Shown here: in pieces, positions 55,605 through 64,000 of the stretch
Layout of the letters: the number at the start of each line of letters is the position of its first letter
Numbering within the stretch: the stretch's first letter is position 1
Assembly (NCBI RefSeq): GCF_003012745.1
Contig: NZ_PXYK01000001.1
Coordinates: forward strand, 248,001 to 312,000
From: Kumtagia ephedrae
Lineage (GTDB): Bacteria; Pseudomonadota; Alphaproteobacteria; Rhizobiales; Rhizobiaceae
Reading direction: 5' to 3'
DNA length: 64,000 bases
Translations under genes and position numbers: made by a program
The notes under the pieces: generated by a model
Told to the model about the DNA's origin: nothing
The model's input: the letters and a program-made list of their open reading frames with translations, nothing else
Databases searched by the model: none

Positions 55605-55900
55605 TTGCCGCCGCGCTCGACGACCTGCCGGGCCAGGCCAGGCGGTTTGCCCGCTGGCGCGCCGCCCGCGACGCCGCAGACGCGCAAAGCAGAAATCGCA
55701 AGACCGTCGCGCGGGACAAAACCGGCTCCGGCCGGTTCAGGCGCATGTCGCCGCTCCGGACCGGGCGTCCGCCCGGCGGCAGGCTGTCGCGCTTCGATCC
55801 GTCCGCCACCCATTCCCGAAAGATCCGCGAGGTCGACGAGATCCTGGCGCATGCCCATGCGCTGGCCGTCTACGCCCTGGACTATCCCGACACGTCATGA
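55592..55900 (+). pseudogene. 3' fragment of a small rhizobial gene
   Basis: The last ~100 codons of a small Arg-rich protein family that I recall from rhizobia: RLAALAAALDDLPGQARRFA, SPLRTGRPPGG, EVDEILAHAHALA, ending YPDTS. The 5' part is missing where the VapC fragment begins. The middle has an insertion-like low-complexity stretch. No start or ribosome-binding site belongs to it. The family name is from memory and the function is unknown. Confidence 0.6.
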
Positions 55901-56105
55901 CGTGCGCCTTCGCGACGCGCGGTTCTGAAAAAGCGAAGCATTTTGACAGCCAGACGGGACAAGATCCGGGCGTGGCGACGGCGCCTGCTGTCAGGAGCCT
56001 GAAAACGCCGGGTGGACAAGCGGGCGACACGAACGCATTTTTCGCCGCACGACCCAGGGCCGCTCCGGCCCGGATATCGACGGGCCGCAGCGAACGGAGA
56101 CGAGG

Positions 56106-56912
56106 ATGCAACCCGGAAAAATCCGCGCCGGCATGGGCGGCTGGACCTTTGAGCCGTGGGACACGTCCTTCTATCCCGACAAGCTCGCCAAGGCGAAGCA
56201 GCTCCAATACGCCTCGCGCCAGGTGCCGACCATCGAGGTCAACGGCACCTATTATTCCGGCTTCAAGGAGCCGACTTTCGTCAAATGGGCCAGCGAGGCG
56301 CCGGACGGTTTCGTGTTCTCGCTGAAGGGCAACCGCTTCGTCACCAACCGCCGCGTGCTCGCCGAGGCGGGCGAATCGGTCGAGCGTTTCGTCACCCAGG
56401 GCATCGCCGCGCTCGGCGAAAAGCTCGGGCCGATTCTCTGGCAGTTCGCGCCGACCAAGAAATTCGACGAGGACGATTTCGGCGCCTTCCTGAAACTGCT
56501 GCCGGAAAAGCAGGACGGGATAGAACTGCGCCACACCGTCGAGGTGCGCAACGCCTCCTTCGCGGTGCCGGAATTCGTGGCGCTGGCACGCAAGCACGGT
56601 GTCGCGATCGTCCATGCCGACCACGCCACCTATCCGGCGATCGCCGACGTCACCGGCGATTTCGTCTATGTCAGGCTGCAGACCGGCAGCGACGACAACC
56701 CGGACTGCTACGAGCCAAAACGGCTCGACGAGTGGGCCGAGCGGGTAAAGACCTGGGCGGCCGGCAAGGAGCCGGACGATCTGCCCAAGGCCGATCCGAA
56801 AACCACGGCGCCGGTGCAGCCACGCGACGTGTTCGTCTACTTCATCACCGAGGGCAAGGTGCGCGCGCCGTTCGGCGCCATGGCGCTGATGAAACGCGTC
56901 GGCGAAGGCTGA
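56106..56912 (+). CDS. DUF72 protein
   Basis: A 268-residue TIM-barrel protein of the DUF72 (YecE) family. The start RAGMGGWTFEPWDTSFYPDK, the motif VNGTYYSGFKEPTFVKWASE and LPEKQDGIELRHTVEVRN are typical. FVYVRLQTGSDDNPDCYEPK and DVFVYFITEGKVRAPFGAMA follow. No enzymatic activity is known for the family. GACGAGG precedes the ATG. It is an isolated gene. Confidence 0.9.
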   Translation: MQPGKIRAGMGGWTFEPWDTSFYPDKLAKAKQLQYASRQVPTIEVNGTYYSGFKEPTFVKWASEAPDGFVFSLKGNRFVTNRRVLAEAGESVERFVTQGIAALGEKLGPILWQFAPTKKFDEDDFGAFLKLLPEKQDGIELRHTVEVRNASFAVPEFVALARKHGVAIVHADHATYPAIADVTGDFVYVRLQTGSDDNPDCYEPKRLDEWAERVKTWAAGKEPDDLPKADPKTTAPVQPRDVFVYFITEGKVRAPFGAMALMKRVGEG

Positions 56913-57055
56913 TCGTTCCGGTTGTGCGGTCGGCCGGAAAGCTGATTGCATCCGCCTCAGACAAACCGGGCGTCCAATCGGCATTTGACGCTCCGTCGTA
57001 ACCATCTGCACACCTCCTTCATGTAGTCGGTGGCTGCTGGCGAACGCCTTCGGGC

Positions 57056-58219
57056 ATGGCGGGGGTCATGACGCTCGACTACAACTCCCTCTTGACGGCG
57101 CTGGGCATCTCCGGCGGATGTCTCGCCGTCACGCTGCTGATGAGCTGGTCGGTCGCCCGCGCGCAGGCCTTCCTGCTGACCTGGGCCGCCGGCGTCGCGC
57201 TGATCGTCGTCTACGTCGTCCTCTACGGATTCTATGTCGACTATCCCGATCCGCTCCTCGGCGCGATCTCCTTCGTGCTGCTGCTGGCGGGGCTCTCGGC
57301 CCTCGTCGGCGCGGCGCGGCAGTTCCGCACCGGCCAAAGCTCGCTGCGCCCGACGCTGTCGGCTGCCGCACTTTCCCCGATCGTCCCGGCCGCCGCCATG
57401 CTGCTCGGCTTCGACGGGCTCGGCTTCATCGCGCTCAACGTCGCCGCTGCCCTGCTGCTTTCGGCCACGGCCGGCGAATACTGGACCGGCCGCGCCGAGG
57501 CGCCGGGGCCGATCGTCGGACTGACGGTGCTCTATGCGGTGACCGCCTTCGGCTTCGTGCTTTGCGCCTGCGTGCTGATCGGCGACGGTCGCCTGGTGCT
57601 CGGGCAGGCACCGCAGAACTGGGCCGAGGACGTGTCGCTGGCGATCAGCATCGCCGGCATGACCGGCATCGGCGCGCTGTCGCTGGCGCTCAACCACTGG
57701 CGCATGGCCGGCAAGCACCGCCAGGAGGCGATGACCGACGCGCTCACCGGTCTGCTCAACCGGCGTGCCCTGTTCGACCGTCACGGTTCGATGCGGTTCG
57801 GCCCGTTCGCCGCCGTCATCGTCTTCGACCTCGACGGCTTCAAGTCGATCAACGACGACCACGGCCACGCGGCCGGCGACCGGGTGATCCGCGCCTTCGC
57901 CGAAGAGCTGGCGGCATCGACGCAGCGGCGCATGTCGGCGGCCCGCCTCGGCGGCGAGGAGTTCGCCCTGGTGCTGCCGCGCTGCCTGCCGGAGCAGGCC
58001 GAACAGATCGCGGAGCGCATCCGTGCCGCCTTCGCCGCCCGCGCCATCCCCACCGACGGCGCCTCCCTCACCTGCACGGTCAGCGCCGGCATCGCCTTCG
58101 GCTCCGAGGACGCGCCGGGCTTCGAGACGGTGCTACGCCAGGCCGACAAGGCGCTCTACGCGGCCAAGCGCGGCGGCCGCAACCGCACCGTCACGCGCAC
58201 CCTGCGCTTGGTTAGCTGA
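57056..58219 (+). CDS. Membrane diguanylate cyclase (GGDEF)
   Basis: A 387-residue protein. The first ~210 residues hold six hydrophobic segments acting as a membrane sensor. The GGDEF domain is at about 220-385: MTDALTGLLNRRALFDRHGS, IVFDLDGFKSINDDHGHAAG, and the active site AARLGGEEFALVLPRC. It should make c-di-GMP from two GTP. The RxxD inhibitory site expected five residues before GGEEF is not present (QRRMSAARL), so product inhibition may be lost. Start at the ATG at 57056, or 57068 (MTLDYNSLL). Confidence 0.92.
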   Translation: MAGVMTLDYNSLLTALGISGGCLAVTLLMSWSVARAQAFLLTWAAGVALIVVYVVLYGFYVDYPDPLLGAISFVLLLAGLSALVGAARQFRTGQSSLRPTLSAAALSPIVPAAAMLLGFDGLGFIALNVAAALLLSATAGEYWTGRAEAPGPIVGLTVLYAVTAFGFVLCACVLIGDGRLVLGQAPQNWAEDVSLAISIAGMTGIGALSLALNHWRMAGKHRQEAMTDALTGLLNRRALFDRHGSMRFGPFAAVIVFDLDGFKSINDDHGHAAGDRVIRAFAEELAASTQRRMSAARLGGEEFALVLPRCLPEQAEQIAERIRAAFAARAIPTDGASLTCTVSAGIAFGSEDAPGFETVLRQADKALYAAKRGGRNRTVTRTLRLVS

Positions 58220-58233
58220 CCGGGCCTGTCCCC

Positions 58234-59721
58234 TCAATCCAGCAGGTCGCGCAGCACCGCCGGCAACTCGCCCGGAATGTCCTCGGCGATCAGCCCCGGC
58301 CCGAAGCGCCTTGCCGCCTCGGCATGGATCCAGACCCCGGCACAGGCCGCCTCGAAACCCGGCATGCCCTGGGCCAAAAAGCCGGCGACGATGCCGGAGA
58401 GCACGTCACCGGAACCGGCGGTGGCCAGCCATGGCGTGCCGTTGGCGTTGATGGCGGCACGTCCGTCGGGTGCTGCGATCACCGTATCGGGCCCCTTGTA
58501 GACGACGGTCGCCTCGACGCGGTCGGCCGCCCGGCGCGCACGCTCGAGCTTCGACGGAATTTTTCGCAGGTCGGGGAAGAGCCGGCCGAACTCGCCCTCG
58601 TGCGGCGTGATCACCAGGTCGGCGGCGCGCCCGCCGAAAGGTCCGGCGAGCAGGCCGGGCTCCGCGGCGAGCGAGGTCAGTGCGCTGGCGTCGACCACCG
58701 CCGGCAGCGGGCGCGGCAGGCGGTCGATCAGCTCGAACAGCAGGCGCCCGGTCTCGGCCGAGGCGTCCAGTCCCGGCCCGTAGACGAAGGCCGCCGGCCG
58801 CCGGTCCGCGAAGAAGGCCAGCGCCTCCTCCCGCGTGTCGGCCTTGCGCAGCATGATCGACGTGAGATGCGCGGCATTGGCGGCGAGCGCCTCCGACGGC
58901 GACAGCAGCGTCACCGCCCCTGCCCCGGCGCGCGCCGCCGCCAGCGCCGACAGGCGCGCCGCGCCGGTGGCGCTCGCCGCGCCTGAAAATACGGCGACAT
59001 GGCCGCGCGAATATTTGTGGGAGTCGACGGCGGGCCGCGGAAATCTGGATTTCCAGAGCTCCGGGCCGTTCTCGAAGCAGGTGGCGCCGGCAGCCGCCAC
59101 GATGTCCTCGCCGATGCCGATATCGGCCACAACGACCTCGCCGCAGGCGGTGCGGCCGGGCTGGAGAAGGTGTCCGGGTTTCTTGCGCACGAAGGTGACG
59201 GTGACGGCCGCCTGAAAGGTTTCGCCGAGAATTTCGCCCGTCGCACCCGAAACACCGGAGGGAAGATCGACGGCGACCACCGGAACGCCGGCCGTCCTGA
59301 CGCTTTCCATGGCACGGCGCGCGGCGCCGCCGACAGGGCGCGCCAGCCCGGCGCCATAGACGGCGTCGACCACCAGGCCACCGGCCGAAGGCGCGAAGGC
59401 GGCGAGCGGCTGCGGCCACACCTTGCAATCGGCGGCCGCCAGCGCGGCGTCGCTGCCATCACGCGGCGGACCCTCTGCGTAGACCGCCACGTCCACGCCC
59501 GACCGTCGCAGCAGTTCGGCCACGACATAACCGTCGCCGCCATTGTTGCCCGGCCCGCACAGCACGTCGACCCTGGAGGCCGCCGGAAAGCGCTCGAGCA
59601 CGATGGCGGCGACAGCGGCACCGGCCCGCTGCATGAACTGGTAGCCGTCGAAGGGGCCGGTCGCGATGGCGCGCCGGTCGCAGGCGGCCATTTCGTCCGG
59701 CAGGAGCAGTTCGAACGGCAT
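58234..59721 (-). CDS. nnrDE: Bifunctional NAD(P)H-hydrate repair enzyme
   Basis: A 495-residue fusion of NAD(P)HX epimerase and ADP-dependent NAD(P)HX dehydratase, repairing hydrated nicotinamide cofactors. The YjeF_N epimerase (1-215) has VDVLCGPGNNGGDGYVVAEL and VDAVYGAGLARPVGG. The ribokinase-like dehydratase (225-490) has AAVFVYGPGLD-type and ITPHEGEFGRLFP motifs, and near the end ATAGSGDVLSGIVAGFLAQG. The start MPFELLLPDEM at 59721 is preferred to longer frames. It is divergent from glnB. Confidence 0.95.
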   Translation of the reverse strand: MPFELLLPDEMAACDRRAIATGPFDGYQFMQRAGAAVAAIVLERFPAASRVDVLCGPGNNGGDGYVVAELLRRSGVDVAVYAEGPPRDGSDAALAAADCKVWPQPLAAFAPSAGGLVVDAVYGAGLARPVGGAARRAMESVRTAGVPVVAVDLPSGVSGATGEILGETFQAAVTVTFVRKKPGHLLQPGRTACGEVVVADIGIGEDIVAAAGATCFENGPELWKSRFPRPAVDSHKYSRGHVAVFSGAASATGAARLSALAAARAGAGAVTLLSPSEALAANAAHLTSIMLRKADTREEALAFFADRRPAAFVYGPGLDASAETGRLLFELIDRLPRPLPAVVDASALTSLAAEPGLLAGPFGGRAADLVITPHEGEFGRLFPDLRKIPSKLERARRAADRVEATVVYKGPDTVIAAPDGRAAINANGTPWLATAGSGDVLSGIVAGFLAQGMPGFEAACAGVWIHAEAARRFGPGLIAEDIPGELPAVLRDLLD

Positions 59722-59869
59722 ACGGCCAGAACCTGTCGAAAGGTTGAGCGTTCGTCTGGCATAGCACGGCAGGGAACCGCACGAAACGAACCACATGTTG
59801 CCTATTATTTCGTCAAAACGCCCACAAAATAGGCTGATTAAAAAACAGACAGCCCCGACCCTCTGCCCG

Positions 59870-59896
59870 CCTGCCGGCACGCCACCTGCCGGCAGG
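59870..59896. repeat. 10-bp inverted repeat in the nnrDE-glnB gap
   Basis: CCTGCCGGCA and TGCCGGCAGG, 7 bases apart, lie about 80-100 bp upstream of the sigma-54 box of glnB. The symmetry and place could suit an activator site, but the sequence does not match the NtrC consensus. Confidence 0.35.
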
Positions 59897-59973
59897 CGTC
59901 GCGGCCCACGGTTGCACCGTCGACGGCCGGGAACGGACGGGACTTGCGACCGGGCCGGGTTGTGGCTGACAAC

Positions 59974-59989
59974 TGGCACGGATCATGCT
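59974..59989 (+). promoter_or_regulatory. Sigma-54 promoter of glnB-glnA
   Basis: TGGCACGGATCATGCT has GG (59975-59976) and GC (59987-59988) ten bases apart, as in the -24/-12 consensus TGGCAC-N5-TTGCW. It lies 66 bp before the glnB ATG. NtrC-dependent sigma-54 expression of glnB-glnA under nitrogen limitation is known in rhizobia; the site was found by eye. Confidence 0.8.
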
Positions 59990-60036
59990 TTGGTTCAGGC
60001 ACAACAAGGCGGGCCGGCGAGCCCGCCGTCCTTTGA

Positions 60037-60393
<357 letters not shown>

Positions 60394-60457
60394 GCAGGCC
60401 GGCGGACTTTTCGAAATCGAATCTCTTTACAAAAACGTCAATCAGGGAAAACGCCAC

Positions 60458-61867
60458 ATGACGACAGCCAAAGACATCATGAAGCAGATCAAGGACAACG
60501 ACGTGAAATTCGTCGACCTGCGCTTCACCGATCCGAAGGGCAAGCTTCAGCACGTGACCATGGATGTCGCGGAGGTCGACGAGGACATGTTCGCCGACGG
60601 CGTGATGTTCGACGGCTCCTCGATCGCCGGCTGGAAGGCCATCAACGAGTCCGACATGGTGCTGATGCCCGACACCGACACCGTCCACATGGACCCGTTC
60701 TTCGCCCAGTCGACGATGGTCGTGCTGTGCGACATCCTCGATCCGGTCTCCGGCGAGGCCTACAACCGCGACCCGCGCGGCACCGCCAAGAAGGCGGAGG
60801 CCTACATGAAGGCCGAAGGCATCGGCGACACCATCTATGTCGGTCCCGAGGCCGAGTTCTTCGTCTTCGACGACGTCAAGTACAAGGCCGACCCGTACAA
60901 CACCGGCTTCAAGCTGGACTCCTCCGAGCTACCGTCGAATGACGACACCGACTACGAGACCGGCAACCTAGGCCACCGGCCGCGCGTCAAGGGCGGCTAT
61001 TTCCCCGTGCCGCCGATCGATTCCTGCCAGGACATGCGCTCCGAGATGCTGACGGTGCTCGCCCAGATGGGCGTGCGCGTCGAGAAGCATCACCACGAGG
61101 TCGCCGCCGCCCAGCACGAACTCGGCGTCAAGTTCGACGCGCTGGTGCGCAACGCCGACAAGATGCTGCTCTACAAATATGTCGTGCACCAGGTCGCCAA
61201 CGCCTATGGCAAGACGGCGACCTTCATGCCGAAGCCGGTGTTCGGCGACAACGGCTCGGGCATGCACGTCCACATGTCGATCTGGAAGGAAGGCAAGCCG
61301 ACCTTCGCCGGCAACGAATATGCGGGCCTGTCCGAAACCTGCCTCTACTATATCGGCGGCATCATCAAGCACGCCAAGGCCATCAACGCCTTCACCAACC
61401 CGCTGACCAATTCCTACAAGCGGCTGGTGCCGGGCTATGAGGCGCCGGTGCTGCTCGCCTATTCGGCGCGCAACCGCTCGGCCTCCTGCCGCATCCCGTT
61501 CGGCTCGTCGCCGAAGGCGAAGCGCGTCGAGATCCGCTTCCCCGATCCGGGCGCCAACCCCTATCTCGGCTTCGCGGCGCTGCTGATGGCCGGCATCGAC
61601 GGCATCAAGAACAAGATCCATCCCGGCCAGCCGATGGACAAGGATCTCTACGACCTGCCGCCGAAGGAGCTGAAGAAGATCCCGACCGTCTGCGGCAGCC
61701 TGCGCGAGGCGCTGCAGAACCTCGACAAGGACCGCGGCTTCCTCAAGGCCGGCGGCGTCTTCGACGACGACCAGATCGACGCCTACATCGAATTGAAGAT
61801 GGCCGAGGTCATGCGCTTCGAGATGACCCCGCACCCGGTCGAGTTCGACATGTATTATTCGGTCTGA
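60458..61867 (+). CDS. glnA: Glutamine synthetase type I
   Basis: A 469-residue dodecameric enzyme making glutamine from glutamate, ammonia and [37 protein letters not shown] and [19 protein letters not shown] are metal- and substrate-binding motifs. The adenylylation site is in [15 protein letters not shown], so the GSI-beta subtype. The ATG follows a weakly purine-rich stretch (CAGGGAAAACG). It is transcribed with glnB and ends at a strong terminator. Confidence 0.98.
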   Translation: MTTAKDIMKQIKDNDVKFVDLRFTDPKGKLQHVTMDVAEVDEDMFADGVMFDGSSIAGWKAINESDMVLMPDTDTVHMDPFFAQSTMVVLCDILDPVSGEAYNRDPRGTAKKAEAYMKAEGIGDTIYVGPEAEFFVFDDVKYKADPYNTGFKLDSSELPSNDDTDYETGNLGHRPRVKGGYFPVPPIDSCQDMRSEMLTVLAQMGVRVEKHHHEVAAAQHELGVKFDALVRNADKMLLYKYVVHQVANAYGKTATFMPKPVFGDNGSGMHVHMSIWKEGKPTFAGNEYAGLSETCLYYIGGIIKHAKAINAFTNPLTNSYKRLVPGYEAPVLLAYSARNRSASCRIPFGSSPKAKRVEIRFPDPGANPYLGFAALLMAGIDGIKNKIHPGQPMDKDLYDLPPKELKKIPTVCGSLREALQNLDKDRGFLKAGGVFDDDQIDAYIELKMAEVMRFEMTPHPVEFDMYYSV

Positions 61868-61894
61868 GCCCTTTCGGGGCGATGGGCTTGGACG

Positions 61895-61924
61895 AAAAAC
61901 CCCGGCGGTGACGCCGGGGTTTTT
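61895..61924 (+). terminator. Intrinsic terminator of glnB-glnA
   Basis: AAAAACCCCGGCG, loop GTGA, CGCCGGGGTTTTT: a perfect stem with a T-run ending at 61924, 28 bp past the glnA stop. Because the A/T flanks are symmetrical it could also work on the other strand, for the convergent gene at 62039-62722. Confidence 0.92.
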
Positions 61925-62038
61925 CCTTTTGAGGCGGGAAGGATGCTTGCGATGGCGCAGGCGACCGCCGCGGCTTGGACGACGGGCACCGTGCCGCATC
62001 GAGATCGAGCTGGCGGGCAGCACGCGCCGAAAAGGCGG

Positions 62039-62722
62039 TCAGGCCTGGCTCGACGACCGGTTGTTTCGCGCCCGCCACGAAGCCGCGACACCTGCCGCAT
62101 CCAGCCGGTTGCGAAAATCCTGGATCACCTCGTTCCAGGCGAAGCGGATGGAATTCTCGACGACCTCGCGGTCGAAGCGCTTGTGCTCGTCGGCGATCGG
62201 CGCCCAGCGGATCAGCGCCTTCGGGCTTTCGGTGAATGCGCTGGCACCTGCTGCGATGTTTTCCCAGGCTGTCCGCGACAGCCGCTCGGCGAAGGCCGCA
62301 CGCCACGCCTCGGGCGCTCCCGGGTCGGGTGCCTGACCCTCGTTGACCGCCACCCCATGGTCGTAGCACGCGATCGCCAGCTCACTGCGGCCGTCGGCCG
62401 GCAGTCGGCCACCTGCCGCGACCTGCGCGACGGCATGAACGGTCAGGTCCGCTAGCGAAGCGGCGAACACCTGCATCCGCGCGATGTCGATCGATCGCGC
62501 GAAGACTTCGTCCTCGAACATCTCGGGGTAGCGGATACCGATGCGCTCCTTGAGATAGCCGTAGAGCTTCTTCTGGGTGATCAGGGCCGAACGGGTGGCA
62601 ACGAAGTCGAACAGGCGCTCGACACTGTCGACAGGCGCCGAATCACGCCGGACCGACAGCCTTGATGCCGTCTCGACCAGCCAGCCCGATGCTTCCGAGA
62701 ACCGCTCGATAACGCGTTTCAT
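62039..62722 (-). CDS. Unrecognised helical protein upstream of the symporter genes
   Basis: A 227-residue, mainly helical soluble protein: ERLFDFVATRSALITQKKLY, RYPEMFEDEVFARSIDIARM, HAVAQVAAGGRLPADGRSEL, AFAERLSRTAWENIAAGASA. No catalytic motif is evident. It is divergent from the DUF4212/symporter pair, 158 bp apart, an arrangement that I believe recurs in rhizobia. Start chosen at the ATG at 62722 (MKRVIERFSE). Confidence 0.8.
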   Translation of the reverse strand: MKRVIERFSEASGWLVETASRLSVRRDSAPVDSVERLFDFVATRSALITQKKLYGYLKERIGIRYPEMFEDEVFARSIDIARMQVFAASLADLTVHAVAQVAAGGRLPADGRSELAIACYDHGVAVNEGQAPDPGAPEAWRAAFAERLSRTAWENIAAGASAFTESPKALIRWAPIADEHKRFDREVVENSIRFAWNEVIQDFRNRLDAAGVAASWRARNNRSSSQA

Positions 62723-62880
62723 CACTTCCCGCCGCCCCGCACCGCCGCCTCCGGGCATACTACGATCGGATTATTTCGCGATAGGCGCCGGTCTGCAATC
62801 ATGCAAGTGGGCGATTCCGTCTTGGAGCGCTCGTTGCCGACGGACGAATCCGTCCGTCGACGAGACGAGGGGAGGAAGAA

Positions 62881-63141
62881 ATGGCCAGCAACGACTCCGA
62901 TGCCAGGCAACGGCATTGGGAGAAGACGCGCAATCTCAACACGATCGTTCTGATCCTGTGGGCGATTTTCGCGATCATCATCCCGTATTTCGCAAGTGCA
63001 CTCAACGCGTTCACATTCCTGGGCTTTCCGCTGGGCTTTTACATGTGCGTCCAAGGGTCTCTCATTGCGTTTCTCGTGCTGATCTGGGGCCAGAACTGGA
63101 GGCAGGATCAGATCGACGACGAATTTGGCCTCGGCGACTAG
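62881..63141 (+). CDS. DUF4212 small subunit of a sodium/solute symporter
   Basis: An 86-residue membrane protein with two hydrophobic segments (NTIVLILWAIFAIIIPYFAS and GFYMCVQGSLIAFLVLIWGQ), the DUF4212 layout. It is the usual small partner of an SSS-family symporter gene, which follows after 10 bp. The ATG has GGGGAGGAAGAA in front. A role as accessory subunit is inferred from the fixed pairing. Confidence 0.92.
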   Translation: MASNDSDARQRHWEKTRNLNTIVLILWAIFAIIIPYFASALNAFTFLGFPLGFYMCVQGSLIAFLVLIWGQNWRQDQIDDEFGLGD

Positions 63142-63151
63142 GGGGGAGACA

Positions 63152-64000
63152 ATGACGACGACAACTCAGGAGGGGCGCAGAGGGCGCTTCCTCGACAATC
63201 TGGGCAAGGTCTACGCGCTCTATACGCTGGGCTTTGTGGTTTTCTTCTTCCTTATGGCTCTTCTCGAGAGCATGGGCGCCAGCGCCCAGGTGATCGGCAT
63301 CGGCTTTCTGCTCTTCACCATCGCCATCTACGCGGTGATCGGCTGGCTGTCGCGAACGGCGGAGGTCGACGCCTATTACGTCGCCGGCCGCGAGGTTCCG
63401 GCGCTCTACAACGGCATGGCCACGGCAGCGGACTGGATGTCCGGCGCGTCCTTCGTGGCGATGGCCGGCGGCGTCTATTTCGGCGGCTATCCCTATCTGG
63501 GCTACATCATCGGCTGGACGGGCGGCTATGTGCTCGTCAATTCGCTGCTGGCGCCCTACCTCCGCAAGTTCGGCTGCTACACCGTGCCGGACTTCGTCGG
63601 CACCCGCTACGGCGGCAACACCGCCCGGCTCTGCGCCGTGATCATTTTGGTGGTGGCGTCCTTCACCTACGTGACGGCGCAGATCAACGCCACCGGAACG
63701 ATCGCCGCCCAGACGCTCGGCGTGCCCTTCGAGGTCGGCGTCTGGCTCGGGCTCATCGGCATCTTCATCTGCTCGATGCTGGGGGGCATGCGGGGCGTCA
63801 CCTGGACCCAGGTGGCGCAGTACATCGTGCTCATCATCGCCTATCTGGTGCCGATCATCTGGATGTCGAACCGCCAGGATTTCGGCATCATCCCGCATTT
63901 CTCCTACGGCGAAGCCCTCAACCGCATCGCCGAACTCGAGGCGCAATACGGCCTCAATCCCGCCGCCCAGCCGATCCCGGGCGTCTCGGTTCTCACCACC
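63152..64000 (+). CDS. Sodium/solute symporter family protein (N-terminal part; runs off the window)
   Basis: The first 283 residues of an SSS-family (ActP/PutP-like) transporter. About seven membrane segments are visible. YYVAGREVPALYNGMATAAD and WMSGASFVAMAGGVYFGGYP are family signatures. GMRGVTWTQVAQYIVLIIAY matches the region of helix 5. The ATG follows GGGGGGAGAC, 10 bp after the DUF4212 gene. Substrates of DUF4212-linked members include acetate and other short monocarboxylates; which one cannot be said. The C-terminus lies beyond the right edge. Confidence 0.94.
   Translation, partial: MTTTTQEGRRGRFLDNLGKVYALYTLGFVVFFFLMALLESMGASAQVIGIGFLLFTIAIYAVIGWLSRTAEVDAYYVAGREVPALYNGMATAADWMSGASFVAMAGGVYFGGYPYLGYIIGWTGGYVLVNSLLAPYLRKFGCYTVPDFVGTRYGGNTARLCAVIILVVASFTYVTAQINATGTIAAQTLGVPFEVGVWLGLIGIFICSMLGGMRGVTWTQVAQYIVLIIAYLVPIIWMSNRQDFGIIPHFSYGEALNRIAELEAQYGLNPAAQPIPGVSVLTT

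Overview
The window is high-GC chromosomal DNA from an alphaproteobacterium, most likely a Rhizobiales member near Mesorhizobium/Phyllobacteriaceae. The reasons are: a glnB-glnA pair behind a sigma-54 type promoter; an SOS box of the alphaproteobacterial GTTC-N7-GTTC form in front of uvrA; DUF992 and DUF930 proteins; gyrA and parC of alphaproteobacterial length; and several palindromic intergenic repeats of the kind scattered through rhizobial genomes. Most of the DNA is ordinary core genome. No tRNA, rRNA, CRISPR array or intact insertion sequence was seen. The genus assignment is an inference.

Layout. 1-2.8 kb: a TetR-controlled RND efflux operon whose pump gene runs off the left edge, with a promoter/operator that fixes the tetR start. 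3.1-10.1 kb: parC, two exported or small unknown proteins, a 240-bp palindromic repeat, pcp and aspS. 10.2-14.1 kb: an intact ParDE-like toxin-antitoxin pair, an MFS transporter, rnd (RNase D), and a BrnT/BrnA pair in which both genes are broken. 14.1-20.9 kb: guaB, an unrecognised protein, an FAD monooxygenase, a frameshifted NADP oxidoreductase whose shifted frame runs into an OsmC-like gene, and an exported metallo-beta-lactamase-fold hydrolase. 21.1-30 kb: a drug/proton MFS transporter, rlmE-ppx, an integral membrane protein, and a LysR regulator beside an FAD/GCV_T dehydrogenase of the dimethylglycine/sarcosine type.

30.2-36.7 kb: a carbohydrate uptake locus. It holds a GH127 beta-L-arabinofuranosidase-like enzyme, a LacI regulator, two permeases and a binding protein. 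Two near-identical LacI-type operators precede the binding-protein gene, and the locus has no ATPase gene. 36.9-38.4 kb: a lower-GC patch with one unrecognised protein that carries an Rx4H motif reminiscent of HEPN domains. 38.4-47.5 kb: a DUF992 protein, a TPR-methyltransferase, gyrA, MarC, two tandem Rnk-like proteins behind a hairpin-rich leader, a DUF2306 protein and a nucleosidase with a signal peptide.

47.6-56 kb: ssb and uvrA. Directly after uvrA sits a two-gene DUF4258 toxin-antitoxin-like module, followed by a second, diverged copy of the uvrA 3' end and a perfect 23-nt hairpin. This looks like the scar of a module that entered at the uvrA stop codon and brought its own uvrA tail. 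A DUF930 protein and a junction of two truncated genes (a VapC-like PIN toxin and a small rhizobial protein) follow. 56-64 kb: a DUF72 protein, a membrane diguanylate cyclase, nnrDE, glnB-glnA with terminator, an unrecognised protein, and a DUF4212/sodium-solute symporter pair cut by the right edge.

The main themes are four toxin-antitoxin-type loci in 45 kb at different stages of decay (ParDE intact, DUF4258 pair intact, BrnTA broken in both genes, VapC a fragment), gene-end duplication at uvrA, and intergenic palindromic repeats.
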